The notes below the pieces were generated by a model. The model was not told the origin of the DNA, searched no databases, and saw only the letters and a list, made by a program, of their open reading frames with translations. DNA of 64,000 nt from Pelomyxa schiedti (lineage: Eukaryota > Evosea > Pelobiontida > Pelomyxidae). Shown piece by piece: positions 32,932 through 45,666 of the stretch. The position numbers and the translations under genes were made by a program. The stretch lies in assembly GCA_020536535.1 (NCBI GenBank), contig JAHLWZ010000793.1, positions 62,001 to 126,000 of the forward strand, read 5' to 3'. Numbering within the stretch: the first letter of the stretch is position 1; each line of letters begins with the position of its first letter.

Positions 32932-35529
32932 TCAGAGGCAGAGTATTAGGCATATTAACAGATTGTATAGGAGTATTGTGTAGGCTGAAACATGAGAGGC
33001 ACCATTTTTCATTGGTATCCAGAAGGGGTACAATATGTCATCAGGCAGATCAGGTAGTGCAGGTGGTGCAACTGCAACCAATTCATCATCAGGTGCTACA
33101 TACCAGGAGAAGCTCACTACCATCCTGAGTAACGTGGTTAGTCTAAGCAATTTGGAACTGGGGTTGGCTGTATACCTCAGGTCTATTGGGAAAGGGGACT
33201 GGCACATTGTTCCAACACACTTTACATCGGATATCAAGTTTGAGGTGATGTAGGCGAACTGTGCTGCCACGATTTTGTTCTGTGGGTTGAAAACGTTGCC
33301 TTGCTTGCTCGCAAGAATAGTAAGCTGTAATTCGGATATGTACTGGCATCCAGTCTACAAAAGATTTGAGAAAGAGCGGTGTACAGCAGGAGGAGGAAAT
33401 TGAGTAATAGGTTGGAAATGCATACTAATGTGGGAGGGGAGTCACTTATGGAAATCCATTCATCAACCAACTCCGTGGAGGCATTACCAAAGGCGGCAAT
33501 CAGGGATGGATGGCCACTGACAAACAGTGGTGTGGTGAGCCCAACAAACGCGGAACATACAGTGGAACTGTCAACTGTAATGTAAGTAAGCGAGGGCGGG
33601 GTTTGCTGGGAGATTGTCATACCGTTCAGTGATAAGGGATCAACATAGTATGTGCACGATGTTATAGAGTCATCACCAAAAGTAACAAGAGGTCCGGCTC
33701 CTGATGTGCACTGTAAACTTCCTCCGGTAACCCCCATTACATGGTAATCCATGGACGTGATGCTTTGATTGTAGAGTAAACACAATTCGCGAAGAAATAA
33801 ACATTACGTGGAGTTCACAAGCTGCCCAAGCAGTACTTGTTTACCATAAACATATCCAGGGTTACCAGACCGGTATGAAATAGTGCTTAGAGATTGCGAT
33901 GCCTTGAAGCCACTAAGTAGAGATTACACTGAAGCACATACTTGACGGTAATTAATCTTGAATTCAACTGAAGGATTGCAGACATATACTGGGCCGACCT
34001 CAATGTCAGCTTCCACAGCCTCAATAGTACTTCCAGAATATACTACATGATAGAACACCTTTAAAGTGTTACTAGGAAAGTGGAAGGAGAGGGAAGAACT
34101 CTTCGCAAAGCATTCTCACAAATACCAGTAGCGCTGTCATAATAAGTAGAAGGAAGCCCAGTTTGAATGCTGCAAGAGGAATTGGTGGGCCCAGTTGCTA
34201 AAAGAGATGAGCTCAGATTGTAATTTCAGTGGCAAACCGTTAAAGCAAGTAACTTTGGTCTTTGTAATAGGTACCACAGAATCGCATTGTGATGTCTAAA
34301 AGTGCGGATGGTTATCACAGAGTTTTTTTCAGTAACCTTACAGTGCAAACAAAGAGGTTGTCAACATAAGGACTGTGGCTCAAAGAATTGTTACAATCAT
34401 TTGCCAAAGTAGATTGGCATTCCTTCATACAAACGTTATCAAGTACATCAACGAGAAACACTAAGTTCTGTTAGGGTCAAGGGGATTTATGTAACACGCT
34501 CTACATGCAGGGCTAGAATCCGAGCAGACTCCCGTTGGATCTGTAGTAGGCAAGGAGAATACACCAGCAAGAAGCTGAGTCACATTATTTGTGTACTGGA
34601 TTTGGGCAAGCAATTGATCTCCATACTGTATTGAGTGTCATGTAGAGTCATCGTGTATGGGTACCTTATAGTCGGAGACGGGTGGTATTGTCGTGTTGAC
34701 CCTAAAAGAGAAAGATGGTACTGCCGAATTGATTTTATCAATGCCAACGTTATTCTCCGTCTCATAGAAGTATCCTCGCAAAGGGTCTGATAATTGGATT
34801 CAGGAATGTGATCTGCAGGATGGCACATACTGTTTTCAATGGCAACGCAAAGTTGATTTTCAACAAAGGAATTCTGTTCTGTAACGTGGTTCCACGCCAC
34901 AATTTCACCCTCATCGACACACATGATGGCATTGTCAGGGGGTCCTTCTGGAAGGCACTCCGTGAACAAACTCTTTTTTGGGAGTAAAAGTGTCAATGTA
35001 GTGCAAGTGGGTAAGTGGTCCAACTACCGCGTCTGTGTCATCACAGCTAGGGTCACAGCAACAGTTAGGGTCACACTTCCCCCCAGTCATATCACATATA
35101 CACTGCCCAATATCTGCTCGCATAATGTTGGAATCCAATAAAGAAAAAAAAAAGATAATACAAAGAGTTTCCCACAACAAAACCAACAGCACCCATAAGT
35201 GAGAGAGTGTTAGACAATAAACAAGCAGATATACCTTCGGGGTCGCCATGATTTTCCTCGCTGCTGCTACTACTGCTACTGCTGCTGCTACTGCCGGGAG
35301 CATTGCTACTGCTGCTCTGCGACGACAATGACTGCGACGAGGAAGACTGCGACGACGACGACAACGAAACCGACGACGAAGAGGATTCAGACGAGGAGGA
35401 GGAGGAGGTCTGTGCACAAACAGGCCCCATCACCGCCGCCATCAGCAGCACCGCGGCAACACCCACGTACAGGAGCGCCCCAGTCCCAACCACCGTCACC
35501 CACCGGTGGGACAACGTCCGCCTTCTCAT
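32932..35529 (-). CDS. Tectonic-family protein
   Basis: Tectonics belong to the MKS complex of the ciliary transition zone. The ATG at 35529 gives a signal peptide (LLYVGVAAVLLMAAVMGPVC), then a Ser run. The hallmark Cys cluster follows: DIGQCICDMTGGKCDPNCCC DPSC, in that order. Later pieces include FTECLPEGPPDNAIMCVDEG, NSFVENQLCVAIENSMCHPA, TVDSSTVCSAFVGLTTPLFV and GHPSLIAAFGNASTELVDEW. The C-terminus reads DDILYPFWIP and then a membrane helix, AYTILLYNLLICLILCL, ending at 32932. Many short introns make the middle of the model approximate. The Cys cluster plus signal peptide and terminal membrane segment make the family call good; which tectonic paralogue is not clear. Confidence 0.78.
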
Positions 35530-35632
35530 TGCCCCGATGCAGTCCACTCCTCTTGTTGCTTACTTGTGTTTCCAGCAAAAACGAAGAACAACGAGTTTTG
35601 TTGATTTCCCGAAAAAAGAGAGGGCAGTGTGA

Positions 35633-37522
35633 TTAGGACACCCAGGCCCAGGTGTGGAATGTGACCCCACAAGAAGTGACTGAAGAATTGGCCCGCACAT
35701 TGCCGTTATCGAGAACGCTGGCTGCAACCTGTGTTGTTGTGTTCAGAGGGGAGTGGGGAACCAAAGGAGGGAGTGGAAACCTGGTCCCACATTGGTTGGA
35801 GAGCTCCTTGGGGTAGATTGAAGTGCTTGGTGGCTTCGGTTTTCAGGTGATCGACTGGTATCCCTTTCCCTTCTGCTTTGGCGTCCTTCTGCAACATGGA
35901 AATCACGAATGCGGCCACTTGCTCAGCGTCGAGCTTGGGTTGCCTTTTCCGGCTGCCGCAGCACTTCCCAAGGCACCAGATAAAGAAACTAGTCACAACA
36001 ATTACTAGGCCAGTATATATGTAGTCTTTGTGGGCCAATAGCTGGTGAACGGAGAGCTGTGACAGTGTGAGAAATGAAGGGGTGAGTAAATAACACTAAC
36101 ACTTACTTGAAGTTTGCATAGCAGAGGTAGTTCCTCGGTTTTATCTGTCCAGAAAACAACGGCGGCGTCCATGCGGTGGTATAACCCGTAGCTGCCATTC
36201 ACACTGAGTATCGATTCCACGGCTGCTTTGATGGACTTGTGAGAGTACTCAGCTTGAAGTAGTCTCTTTAAACGAGTCAGGGCGAAGCCAAAAGTTGCGA
36301 GAAAGGAGGATATACAAATAAGCTTTCTTGAGTCAAAAAGGCATCTTTACCAGAACTGCATAAAAAGAGAGAATGTTGGTGCTTCAGATGGTACAAGATA
36401 CTCCGTATTACAAGAAGCGATTCATCATCTTTGGAGGGTGTTAGTTTGTATCAGATAAGGCGAAAACATACCAGGAACACAAATCCCTTCGAAGGCAACA
36501 AGAGGAGGGTGGCAATCAAATGTCCAACCACTGCAGGTAGCTGATTCCGGGCATGGTATACAATCAGAACTATCCACTGCTCCGCCACAAAACGGAGGTG
36601 GAGGTGCTACAAAAAGGTATGGCTTCATGTGATCCAAGAAATGAGAGCTGCCATATAGCAACAATGTGCAGTAGCCAGCAATTCCAACCAAAACAGCACA
36701 GACCAGTAAATACGAGAAGCACACTGCGAAAATGGAAGGTGTCTTTTTGAGGGGTGGCGCCGCTGCAGTCGCGGGCTTACGAGAAGGCATTCCCCCAAAT
36801 TTGTTCCGGCCGCGGGCCTTTGCCCCTTCCATCGCCGCCCCCGCCGTGCTACTCCCATCAGCTTCCTGACTCTGGAAATCCCCCGCCGGTGCACCAAGCA
36901 TAGCCCCGGGCTCCCCCGGAAGAGCAGACGCAGCGAAATCATCCATCTGAGGAGGGAGCACAGGCGCCGAGGGAGTGTACAGCATAGAAGAGTCGGTCTG
37001 GGTGTCCTGGGCGCCCGAGTCCGCACAGCGGTCCTCCTCCATCCACTCGGCCTCCTCCGCCCTGCCATCGCAGCACCCCTCGTCGATTTTCCCCCAGGCG
37101 TCGCACCCCGTGGCCAGCAGCGGGTCTGTCCCATCATTCCGACCCGCCGGCTTCCCCCTGGGCGCTTCTGGGGCAGATGTCGGCGGCAGAAGTGTAGCTG
37201 TAGTGGCGGCTGTGGCCGTGGCCGTGGCGCAGGTGGGGGGGAGCGTGGGGGCCGTCGATTTCTCTAGGGCTTCGAGCTCGGCCTGCAGGCTGCGGAGGCG
37301 GGCGGTGGTTTCGGTGCGATATTTGACAAGCATGGCGACGAGGTCGGTTTTCTTAAGGGTCTGCATGCGCTCCAGCACCCCGACTTCGTTGAGGACACTT
37401 CGGAGCTCGAGCACCGTCATGGCACCAGGAACACCACACGACCTAGCCACATCCAGGTTCCGCGACAGCGCCTCCACGACCTCCCTCAAGGCTTGTGTTG
37501 ATTCACTCGTTCCCGTCTTCAT
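35633..37522 (-). CDS. Src1/Heh/Man1-type inner nuclear membrane protein
   Basis: This family sits in the inner nuclear membrane, contacts chromatin and recruits ESCRT factors. The N-terminus has a HeH/SAP-like fold: MTVLELRSVLNEVGVLERMQ followed by LKKTDLVAMLVKYR. An acidic, Ala/Pro-rich linker and a basic patch (GMPSRKPATAAAPPLKK) precede the first membrane helix (FAVCFSYLLVCAVLVGIAGY). The lumenal segment carries the MSC motif CIPCPESATCSG and FDCHPPLVAFEGICVPG. A second helix (YIYTGLVIVVTSFFIWCLG) is followed by the winged-helix C-terminus, QVAAFVISMLQKDAKAEGKG and MWDQVAASVLDNGNVRANSS, ending FHTWAWVS at TAA 35633-35635. The domain order is complete. Confidence 0.85.
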
Positions 37523-37718
37523 GCGCAATTTGTTTCTGTTTTTTTTTTCTTCTTCGTTAGAGGAAAATCTGCTTCCTTTTGATTGGCGCCAAGCAGCATG
37601 TGCAACTCACCCCACGGCAGTGGCAGTTGGTGTTTTTGTTTGGCGGGAGAAGAAATCAGGAGGTTCCTCTGTATCCCCGAGGGGGACCATCACACAGCAC
37701 GAATTTACCAGCAAGGCC

Positions 37719-38668
37719 ATGACTACTTCGGCATCAGCGTCGGCAACGACGGCGGCGGCACCGGACGACGGGGGGCGGGATAGGGGGAACGTTGTTGTGT
37801 TTGAGACCAACATGGGGCGGTTCTCGGTGGAGCTGTACTGGGACCACGCCCCGCGCACGTGCCGCAACATGTACGAGCTGTCGAAGCGGGGCTACTACGA
37901 CGACGTTGTGTTCCACCGGGTGATCAAGGACTTCATGTGCCAGACCGGCGACCCCACCGGCACTGGCAAGGGCGGCGAGTCCATTTACGGGTGCGTATGT
38001 GCATGTTGCTTATACTTGTGGGATGTACTGTGCGCGTGGGTTTCGTGTGCCGTGGGCGGTCAGGAAGTGCATCTATATATTTTTATGTGGGGATTTTGTT
38101 TTGTGTTGTGTGAAAGGAATTTATTTTTTTTGGAAATGTGTAGGACAACATTTGAGGATGAGATTACACGGCAGTTGAAACACACAGGGGCGGGGTATAT
38201 CTCTTTTTTTTTTTTTTTTATCCCGCAATTATTATGAGGTAAACTGAATCTTTAAAGAATTATTGCCATGGCAAACTCAGGCCCCAACACAAACGGTAGG
38301 TTGCATTGACATATTTTGTTGCTTACACATGGCACAGGAAGTCAATTCTACGTCAGTCTCGCACCATGCCCCTGGCTGGATGGTACACTCCTTCTCTGAG
38401 ACCAGTAGTACCTTGGAGGAATAACCTTTCTGCACTACAGGGAAGCACACCATTTTTGGACGGATATCTACTGGCATGATGACAATAAAGAGACTGGGAA
38501 ATGTACAGACTGACATTCACGACAGGCATGCTCTCAAAACTATCACAACCACTAACACCAGTAATACACTCACAAAGACCCCTCTCTGAGGTCAAAATCA
38601 TACGAAGCTACCCAGCCAACCCAGAAAGCTTGGCTGCAAACACAACCACTGTAGGTGACAGCAACTGA
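37719..38668 (+). CDS. PPIL1: PPIL1-type cyclophilin (peptidyl-prolyl isomerase)
   Basis: PPIL1 is a spliceosome-associated cyclophilin. The start gives a short Ala/Ser/Thr-rich leader, then VVVFETNMGRFSVELYWDHA and CRNMYELSKRGYYDDVVFHR with the catalytic Arg. VIKDFMCQTGDPTGTGKGG, FEDEITRQLKHTGAG, MANSGPNTNGSQFYVSLAP and WLDGKHTIFGR follow, so the Gln, Phe, Trp and His of the active site are all present. It ends EVKIIRSYPANPE and a short Asn/Thr tail. Frame fixes introns at about 37991-38142, 38178-38235 or so, 38296-38338, one near 38380-38440, and 38526-38577, which begins with GC. The promoter region is shared with the divergent Src1/Man1 gene. Confidence 0.88.
38526..38577 (+). other. GC-AG intron in the cyclophilin gene
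   Basis: The exon ends HDR(ag) and resumes PLSEVKIIRSYPA. The 52-base gap begins GCATGC and ends ACAAAG. The only GT inside (38561) would give the wrong frame. GC-AG introns are a known minor class. Confidence 0.6.
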
Positions 38669-38994
38669 GCAGCTGGACCACAAGTTCCTCCTTATCCTCC
38701 CTCACTCGTTTCTCTGCTTTCTGGTGTCATCACCTAACACCTGGAACAAAACATGTGAATGCTGCTCAACTAGCAGCATTGCTGTGAGCTTTAATTGAAG
38801 TTAACAAACTGTTTGAGTGAAAAAGCAGGTATGGTGCGTGCTGTGGTTTTTCCCGAAGCAATTCCTTCAGATCTGATCCATCGACATTGATTTGAATTTC
38901 GTTGTCCTGCAGTTGCACATCGCTCCAATATTAAACCGGTGGTGAAGGCGACGCGATACCTCGCGGCACCGACGTTCGATTGGGATTAGCTAAA
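38669..38994. other. Gap between the cyclophilin and BMS1 genes
   Basis: About 326 bases with no convincing ORF; likely 3' UTR and promoter. It contains a perfect 8-base inverted repeat with a 7-base loop at 38758-38780. Confidence 0.4.
38758..38780. repeat. Perfect 8-base inverted repeat
   Basis: AATGCTGC, a 7-base loop TCAACTA, then GCAGCATT. It lies in the gap between the cyclophilin stop and the BMS1 start. It could form a short hairpin in RNA or DNA; it lacks the T run of a simple terminator. Confidence 0.6.
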
Positions 38995-41900
38995 ATGCAA
39001 GGAGGCGAAGTGGCTGAGCACAAGGATCACAAGACACCGAGGGCTGGTGCCAAGGCCGAGAAGAAAAAAACAGCCACACAAAAGAAATTATTCGGTGACA
39101 GGTCTGTGTGGTCTCTTGTTGGTTGAGTATCTGTTGCTAATGTTGGAGAGTTTTTTATGTTTTTTTTTTTTGTTTTTTGGTTGCTGTGGGTCAATATTGA
39201 TGAGCTTAGGTTCAACGACGGAAGTACGGTCGGGAGGAAGGATGACCCAAAGAAGGCGTTGTCAAAGGAGGCAAGGGCTCAGAGGAATCCTAAGGTTCGG
39301 TTTCATTGGGACTAATACATATTAACTCCTGCTGATGTGCAGGCCTTTTCATTTGTCGCAACCAAAAGAGTGCACTCAAAAATGCAGAGAAGAGCTGATT
39401 TGCTCCAAATGAAATTGCACAATCCTCTTCCCGATCGTGCTCCCAGTTTAGCACCACCTTACATTGTGGCTGTTGTTGGCCCTCCTGGGGTAACAATCCT
39501 TGAACCAATTCTACAGATATCTCACTCTCATAGGTGGGAAAGAGCACACTGATATCGTCTTTGATTAGGTTGTATGCAAATAGAAGTATGTGGGATATCA
39601 ATGGCCCAATTACGATTGTATCAGGTAAGACCCAGAGTTAATTACTCTTCTGTATTACTCTAATCCATGGACAGGGAAAAAAACCAGATTAACCTTTGTT
39701 GAGTGTCCGAATGACCTCAATGCCATGATCGACGTTGGCAAGGTTGCAGATGTCGTGTTGTTGATGATTGATGCGTTTTATGGCTTCGAAATGGTGGGCA
39801 TGAAAACATAAAAACGATGACTGGTGCTTAACTCACCCCAAGGAAACATTCGAGTTCCTCAACGTTTTGCAAGTACATGGTTTCCCGAAAATCATAGGGG
39901 TGCTCTCTCATTTGGATATGTTCAGGCAACAAAAACAGATGAGACAAGCAAAGCGCAAATTAAAGCACAGATTTTGGGCAGAAATTTACAAAGGTGCAAA
40001 GTTGTTTTATTTGAGTGGTCTGATTGCTTCAAAGTATTTCCCTACCTTGTTACTCAATTTCTCTTATACTGTCAATTAGGTATCCTCGTAATGAAATTCG
40101 TAACCTTGCTCGTTTCATTGCAGCAATCAAGTTCCGCCCTCTTTCTTGGAGGATGCAACACCCATATTTGCTTGCTGATCGAGTTGAAGATGTCACAAAT
40201 CCTGTCATCGTGAAATCTAATCCTTTGGCTAATCGAACCGTTAGTATGTTTGGTTACGTTCATGGCACGAATTTGAAAATGGCTCAGAAGGTCACCCTAT
40301 TATTCTAGTAGAAGTTAATTGATTATGGCCAGGTGCATGTGGCAGGAGTAGGTGATTTTACCCCCATCGAAGTGCAACAGCTTCCGGACCCATGTCCATT
40401 CCCTACGTTGCAGCAGGTTGGTACTGTTATTGTCTTCAATCTAACACCTCTGAAGGCTCGCAGGAAATTGAACAGTAAACAAAGACTCATTCACGCTCCC
40501 ATGGCGAGCATGGGGCAGATGAAGTATGACCAAGATGCTGTATACATCAACGAATCATCTGCTGCGTTTGAGTCAGGTTTTCGAACATCGATGAGTTCAA
40601 CAATTGACTTCCCACTCTAGCAAAAGAAAGTAAATTTAGTGGAGATAAGATTTGGTCCAAGTTGCACCAGTCTAGTACTTCTATGGACACTCGTCTTGAA
40701 AATCAAAAGCTTGATATATTTTCGGCTTCTGATGGTAGTAGCTTTCTTCCTGTAACTTGACTAAAGGACAAACACAAGGCTTGAAAATGAACTCAGCCCC
40801 TACGGAAGAGCCCAAGGCGGAAGTAACAACTCTGGACCGGAGGCCAGTTGTGAGCAAAGGACCAGTTGAAGTTCCCCCAGTGAAAGAAACCGCTGATGAC
40901 TCTAGTGATGAGAGTGACAAGGAAAGCGAGGCGCAAGAGAGTCAAGAACCTGTGGTGCATCTTGTTGGAAAGATAACGGGTGACGATGAAAACAGTGAAG
41001 ACGAAAAAGTTGAGTTTGAGGGGGAAGATGGGGGAAATAACACCGACGATGAAGAGTATCAAGATGGCGGCTGGGGTGAAGAAGAAGATCAAACTGTTTA
41101 CCCAAGTGTTGAGGCAGTTGCAAACAGGCAAAATAGTGTAGTTCCCAAAACTGAACCGACTTCTTCAAATGAGCCAGACACCGTTGAGGTCGGCAAAACA
41201 GTGCCCTTTCTTTAGTACTTACTCCAATCTAGATAAACAGAAGGTGGAAGAATGTTCTTCTTCCAGTAGAAGAATCTCTTCATGACAAAGTTTACACCAA
41301 AGCCCCCAAACCAGCAACTTCTCCCTCTTCTAGTACACCAACTCCCAAAGAAGCCGAGGACACAGATTTCTTCCACCGTGTTGGGGATAATCTATCAACA
41401 GAAGAAGTTGAGTGGAATGTACTGGACTCTAGTAAGCAAGCATTGCCATTTGATGACCTAGCTGATTTTATGGAAAAGCTGACTCTCAGCGCAGTGGTAT
41501 CAACGCCCCGCATTAGTTTCCATCTGACAACAAACTTTTTTCAGAAAATGCAATTACAACAGCATTTCATTGGAAGAGAGGACTACGGAGCTGGGTTTGG
41601 TATCTTAGACGAATTCGAGGACTTAGAACAATCCCAACAATCCCCAGGTATGTTCAAAGTCCATAGCTTGTTGTTAACCTCCATTAGCTCTGAGTGAAGA
41701 ACAAGAAGCAGAGAGACGTGCCAAAGCTAAAGAAGCCCAGAAAAAAGAATTCGACGCCGAGTAAGCTCCCGGTTCAACTGCTTTGTGCTGTGCTAATCAC
41801 CCTAGGTATGACCTTGATATACACGGTCACGATGAGCCTGAAGACGATGAAGAAGTACCTAGCAGCAACTGGCGGCGTCTGGTTTACCCTAATGAACTCG

Positions 41901-43740
41901 GCAATGAAGATGCTGACACTCCGTATCGTGATCAATTGGCTCATCAAATGCGAAAGCAGAAGCTTATCAACCAAACGGAATTCGCCAAGTTGAAGTCATT
42001 ATTTGTTATTTTAACTAACACATGCAGTGAATATGAGGATGCACGCCACCAACTTGAAGGTATAGCTGCAGGAGCCTACGTTCGTTTGGTTTTCTCAGAG
42101 GTGCCTTGTGAATTTACCAAATACTTCAGCCCCTCTTGGCCAGTGATCATTGGCGGTCTGCTATCCTCTGAAGAGCAAAATGGATTTGTTCAAGTATGTG
42201 TTCGTGTCATTGCATGTAATAAGAGAGTCTTCAGGTTAGGTTCAAGAAGCATCGGTGGTTTCCCAAAATTCTCAAGACCCGCGATCCAATAGTGGTGTCT
42301 TTAGGGTGGAGGCGTTTCCAAACAATGGCAATGTACAGCATGAAAGACATCAAGGGGGCAAACAAGTTGATAAAGTATACTCCGCAGCATATGCACTGCT
42401 GTGCTACATTCTGGGGTAGGTGCTAACTGGAAATGCATTTGTTTTAAAATTGTTGATTATCCCTCAGGTCCTCTCACAGCACCCGGAACAGGGTTATTAG
42501 CATTCCAATCAGCAAACCATCAGGTATGCCGATTACTCTTTTAGATGATGGCTTATCTTCCCTTCCCAGAAACAATTCCGCATTAGTGCTACAGGCGTGG
42601 TACTTGAGAATGACCAATCCTTTAAAATTATGAAGAAGCTGAAACTTATTGGCTACCCAATCAGGATTCTTCAAAACACATGTTTTATTCAAGGTAAGAG
42701 TAAAATCAAAGTTGCGAAGACTCAACACTCCAAGGGATGTTCAATAGCAATCTTGAGGTAACCAAGTTCCATGGAGCAAAGCTGCGTACAGTTAGTGGTA
42801 TCCGTGGATATGTTAAAAAAGGCATGCCCCACAACCCTGGGGTATTCCGAGCAATTTTCGAAGATAAACTTCTTCCAAGCGGTATTTCTTCTCCCTCCCT
42901 TTAGTATCCTTCTAATCTGATACTAGATATTGTATTCCTCCGCTCTTGGTATAGAGTTGCACTCCCGAAGTTATACAATCCTGTAACAAACATGCTTCAC
43001 GGTTCTAACCGTCTGGGCTGGAGGGCAATGAAACTTGTCAGGGAAATTAGGGAGGAAAGGGGTTTACCTATTCCCTCCAAGTTTGATTCTCTCTACAAGG
43101 TTGACACCACAACATCATATATCTTTTTAGGTGCAAATAACATTACTAATGCCTCACAAGGAAGTAGTGCGCCAGCCACATATCGATGCCCCTGTGAGAA
43201 TTCCGGAAAAGATCACAAGCAAACTTCCATTCCAAGCCTTGCCGCAGCCCGCACTCCACACTTATCTATCACCAGTGGAAGCCCCTCATTCCTCTACACG
43301 GCTCACAAGGCCCCAGAAAAGTCTTGCAGTTGTCCGCACCAAGAAGGAAATGGAGCTTGCAGACTTGATGAAGAAAGTCACAGAAATCCGTGATGCAAAG
43401 CTCAACAAGAGTGTCCAGAAAAGCAGAGCCACCAACAAGTACTGCCTTACACCTATTTTTTAAAATGTTATAACATCCCTAACACTCATAAAGGAAAAAG
43501 CGCCGAGAACGGCTGTCACTAGCACGTGCTAAGGTGCACAAAACAAGGGACAACGTGGCAAAGCAACTGCACAAAAACCGCACAAAGTTCTCCAAAAGGG
43601 TTGTCAGTGGGCCATCCTCTGGAGGTGGTGACAGCTCAGTGGTAGGAAAGAAAAAGACTGGGAAGAAGGGTGGTGGGAAGAGAAAGAAGGAGGGAAAGAA
43701 ACCAAGAGGCCCTGCCACAAAGAAAAGGAGAACCAATTAA
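38995..43740 (+). CDS. BMS1: BMS1 ribosome-biogenesis GTPase
   Basis: BMS1 is a nucleolar GTPase that works with RCL1 in 40S subunit maturation. The basic N-terminus ([35 protein letters not shown]) leads into [11 protein letters not shown] and, across an intron, [15 protein letters not shown], making an intact P-loop. Further motifs are [50 protein letters not shown] and [40 protein letters not shown] and [19 protein letters not shown] follow. An acidic middle region precedes the Bms1/Tsr1 C-terminal domain ([40 protein letters not shown]). The basic tail ends KKRRTN at 43738-43740. At least a dozen short introns. Confidence 0.92.
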
Positions 43741-43879
43741 AGATTTTATCTTGTGTTTTGCTCTTTTATTTCTGTAGTGGTAGGTACAATCGTCTACTTC
43801 CGTTATTCTGCTAGTAGTTAGTGTGAATCGGGCGTCTTGGTGTATAATACTATTCAGTTACACACTATCCAATGTGCTG

Positions 43880-45666
43880 TCAATTGCCGTGCTTGCTCTG
43901 CTTGGAAAGTTCCCTCAGCCTCCCTTGCTTGTCTAGATACATACCCGGAGGTAGTCCCGGTGTAGAAGCACCATAGGCACCGCCACCTCCATATCCTCCG
44001 CCATAGCCACTGGAGGCTCCATAGCCACCTCCGGGAGGCCCATAGCTGGATGCTCCATAGGCTCCTCCGCCGGGAGGTCCATAGGTGCTGGAAGCTCCGT
44101 AGGCCCCTCCATAGCCACCACCTGTGGGCCCTGTGGCTCGCGGGTCAGGGTTTGCTGACCCCATTGGTCCTGAGGGCCTTGGGTCTGGGTTCATTCCTTG
44201 CATGGAACCAGTTGGCCTTGGGTCTGGATTGGCGCCTTGCATAGAACCGGTTGGTCTTGGGTCGGGGTTTCCCCATGGTGGTGGGTAGCCTGGAAAGAAA
44301 AATAAGTCTTCACTGTACCGTCTGGTAGTGATATCTTATTTTTCGATACACATTATTAATTTAGAATGCATTATTTGTATAAGATATATCTGGGATTCAA
44401 ACCAGGTTGATTCTGTGGAGGAGGATAGGGAGGGTAGCCACCTGGACCTGGTGGAGGAGGATATCCCGGGTATGGTGGGTAGCTTTGATAGGGAGGATAG
44501 CCACCTTGCGGATTAGTGGGTGGTGGTGGATACCCACCAGGAGTGCCCTGATTTGGAGGAGGATAGCCTGGATATTGTTGGTAACCCGGATATGGAGGGT
44601 ACCCTGGGTATGGAGGCTGCTGCTGCTGCTGGGGCATTCCAGGGGGTTGCTGTGGGGGCCCAGGGGGCTGGTACGATTGCGGTTGCGGGGGAGTGGGTTG
44701 TGCGGGAAAACTAGGCTGCTGCCTGGTAAATCCTTGAAAAGTCATAACAGCCGCACCCAAAGAAGCAAATCCAAATCCCTGCATAGGCTGTGGGGGCTGT
44801 TGCTGTTGAGGAGGGGGCATCCCTGGCTGCGGCGGCATTCCTGGCTGAGGGGGCATCCCTGGCTGCGGTTGGGGTTGTTGCTGTGGCATTCCTGGCTGTG
44901 GTGGGGGAAATTGTTGGGGGGGCATTCCTGGCTGTTGTGGCATCCCCGGCTGTGGTTGGGGTTGTGGCGGCATCCCCGGTTGTTGCGGAGGCATCCCTAG
45001 CAGCAATCCTGGCATCCCTGGCTGCGGTTGGGATTGTTGTGGCGGCATCCCTGGCTGCTGAGGGGGCATCCCCGGCTGTGGTTGGAATTGTTGCGGGGGC
45101 ATCCCTGGCTGCGGTTGGGATTGTTGCGGCGGCATTCCCGGTTGCTGAGGGGGCATCCCTGGCTGTGGCTGGAGTTGTTGAGGGGGCATCCCCGGTTGTT
45201 GCGGGGGCATCCCTGGCTGCGGTTGGGATTGTTGTGGCGGCATCCCCGGCTGTGGTTGAAATTGTTGTGGCGGCATCCCTGGCTGCTGAGGGGGCATCCC
45301 CGGTTGTGGCTGGAATTGTTGCGGGGGCATCCCTGGTTGCATACCGGGCATCCCCGGTTGTGGTTGAGATTGTTGCGGCGGCATCCCTGGTTGCTGAGGG
45401 GGCATCCCCGGTTGTTGCGGGGGCATTCCGGGCATCCCTGGTTGTGGTTGGGGCATCCCTGGCTGTGGTGGGGGAAATTGTTGGGGTGGTGCGGATTGCG
45501 GCGGCGGCGGGGGCATCGGCGTACCCGGCGAGACTTGCAACCCCGGCGGGGGCATCTGAAACGGCAGCGGTTGCATCCCGGATTGTCCAGGAGGTATCTG
45601 GGGCGTGCCGGAGTTGGCCGTAGGTGCGCCGTACGTCATCGGTTGTCCTTGCTGTGGCTGCGCCAT
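43880..45666 (-). CDS. Pro/Gln/Met tandem-repeat protein with Gly/Tyr C-terminus
   Basis: Exon 1 starts at ATG 45666 (MAQPQQGQPMTYGAPTANSG) and encodes over 25 copies of PGMPPQQ-type units, then PPYPGYPPYPGYQQYPGY-like repeats. One intron of about 120 bases (near 44290-44410) leads to exon 2: GYPPPWGNPDPRPTGSMQG, then three to four NPDPRPTGSMQGA-type units and a Gly-Tyr-Ala-rich part (YGPPGGGAYGASSYGPPG). It ends MYLDKQGRLRELSKQSKHGN at 43880. The PGYPP repeats resemble N-termini of annexin VII and other calcium- or membrane-associated proteins and of phase-separating proteins, but no folded domain follows. Function unknown. Confidence 0.7.
44830..45480 (-). repeat. Tandem coding repeat, PGMPPQQ units
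   Basis: Imperfect 21-33 base units (plus strand: GGGGGCATCCC(T/C)GG(C/T)TG...) are repeated across about 650 bases. Read on the minus strand they give PGMPPQQ, PGMPPQQFQPQ and PGMPQPQ. Units differ by synonymous and single-residue changes, showing past slippage and divergence. Confidence 0.8.

Noticed and set aside
35303..35636. Plus-strand Asp/Glu-rich ORF
   Set aside because: Antisense of the Ser run in the tectonic gene, which has a signal peptide and the Cys cluster on the minus strand.
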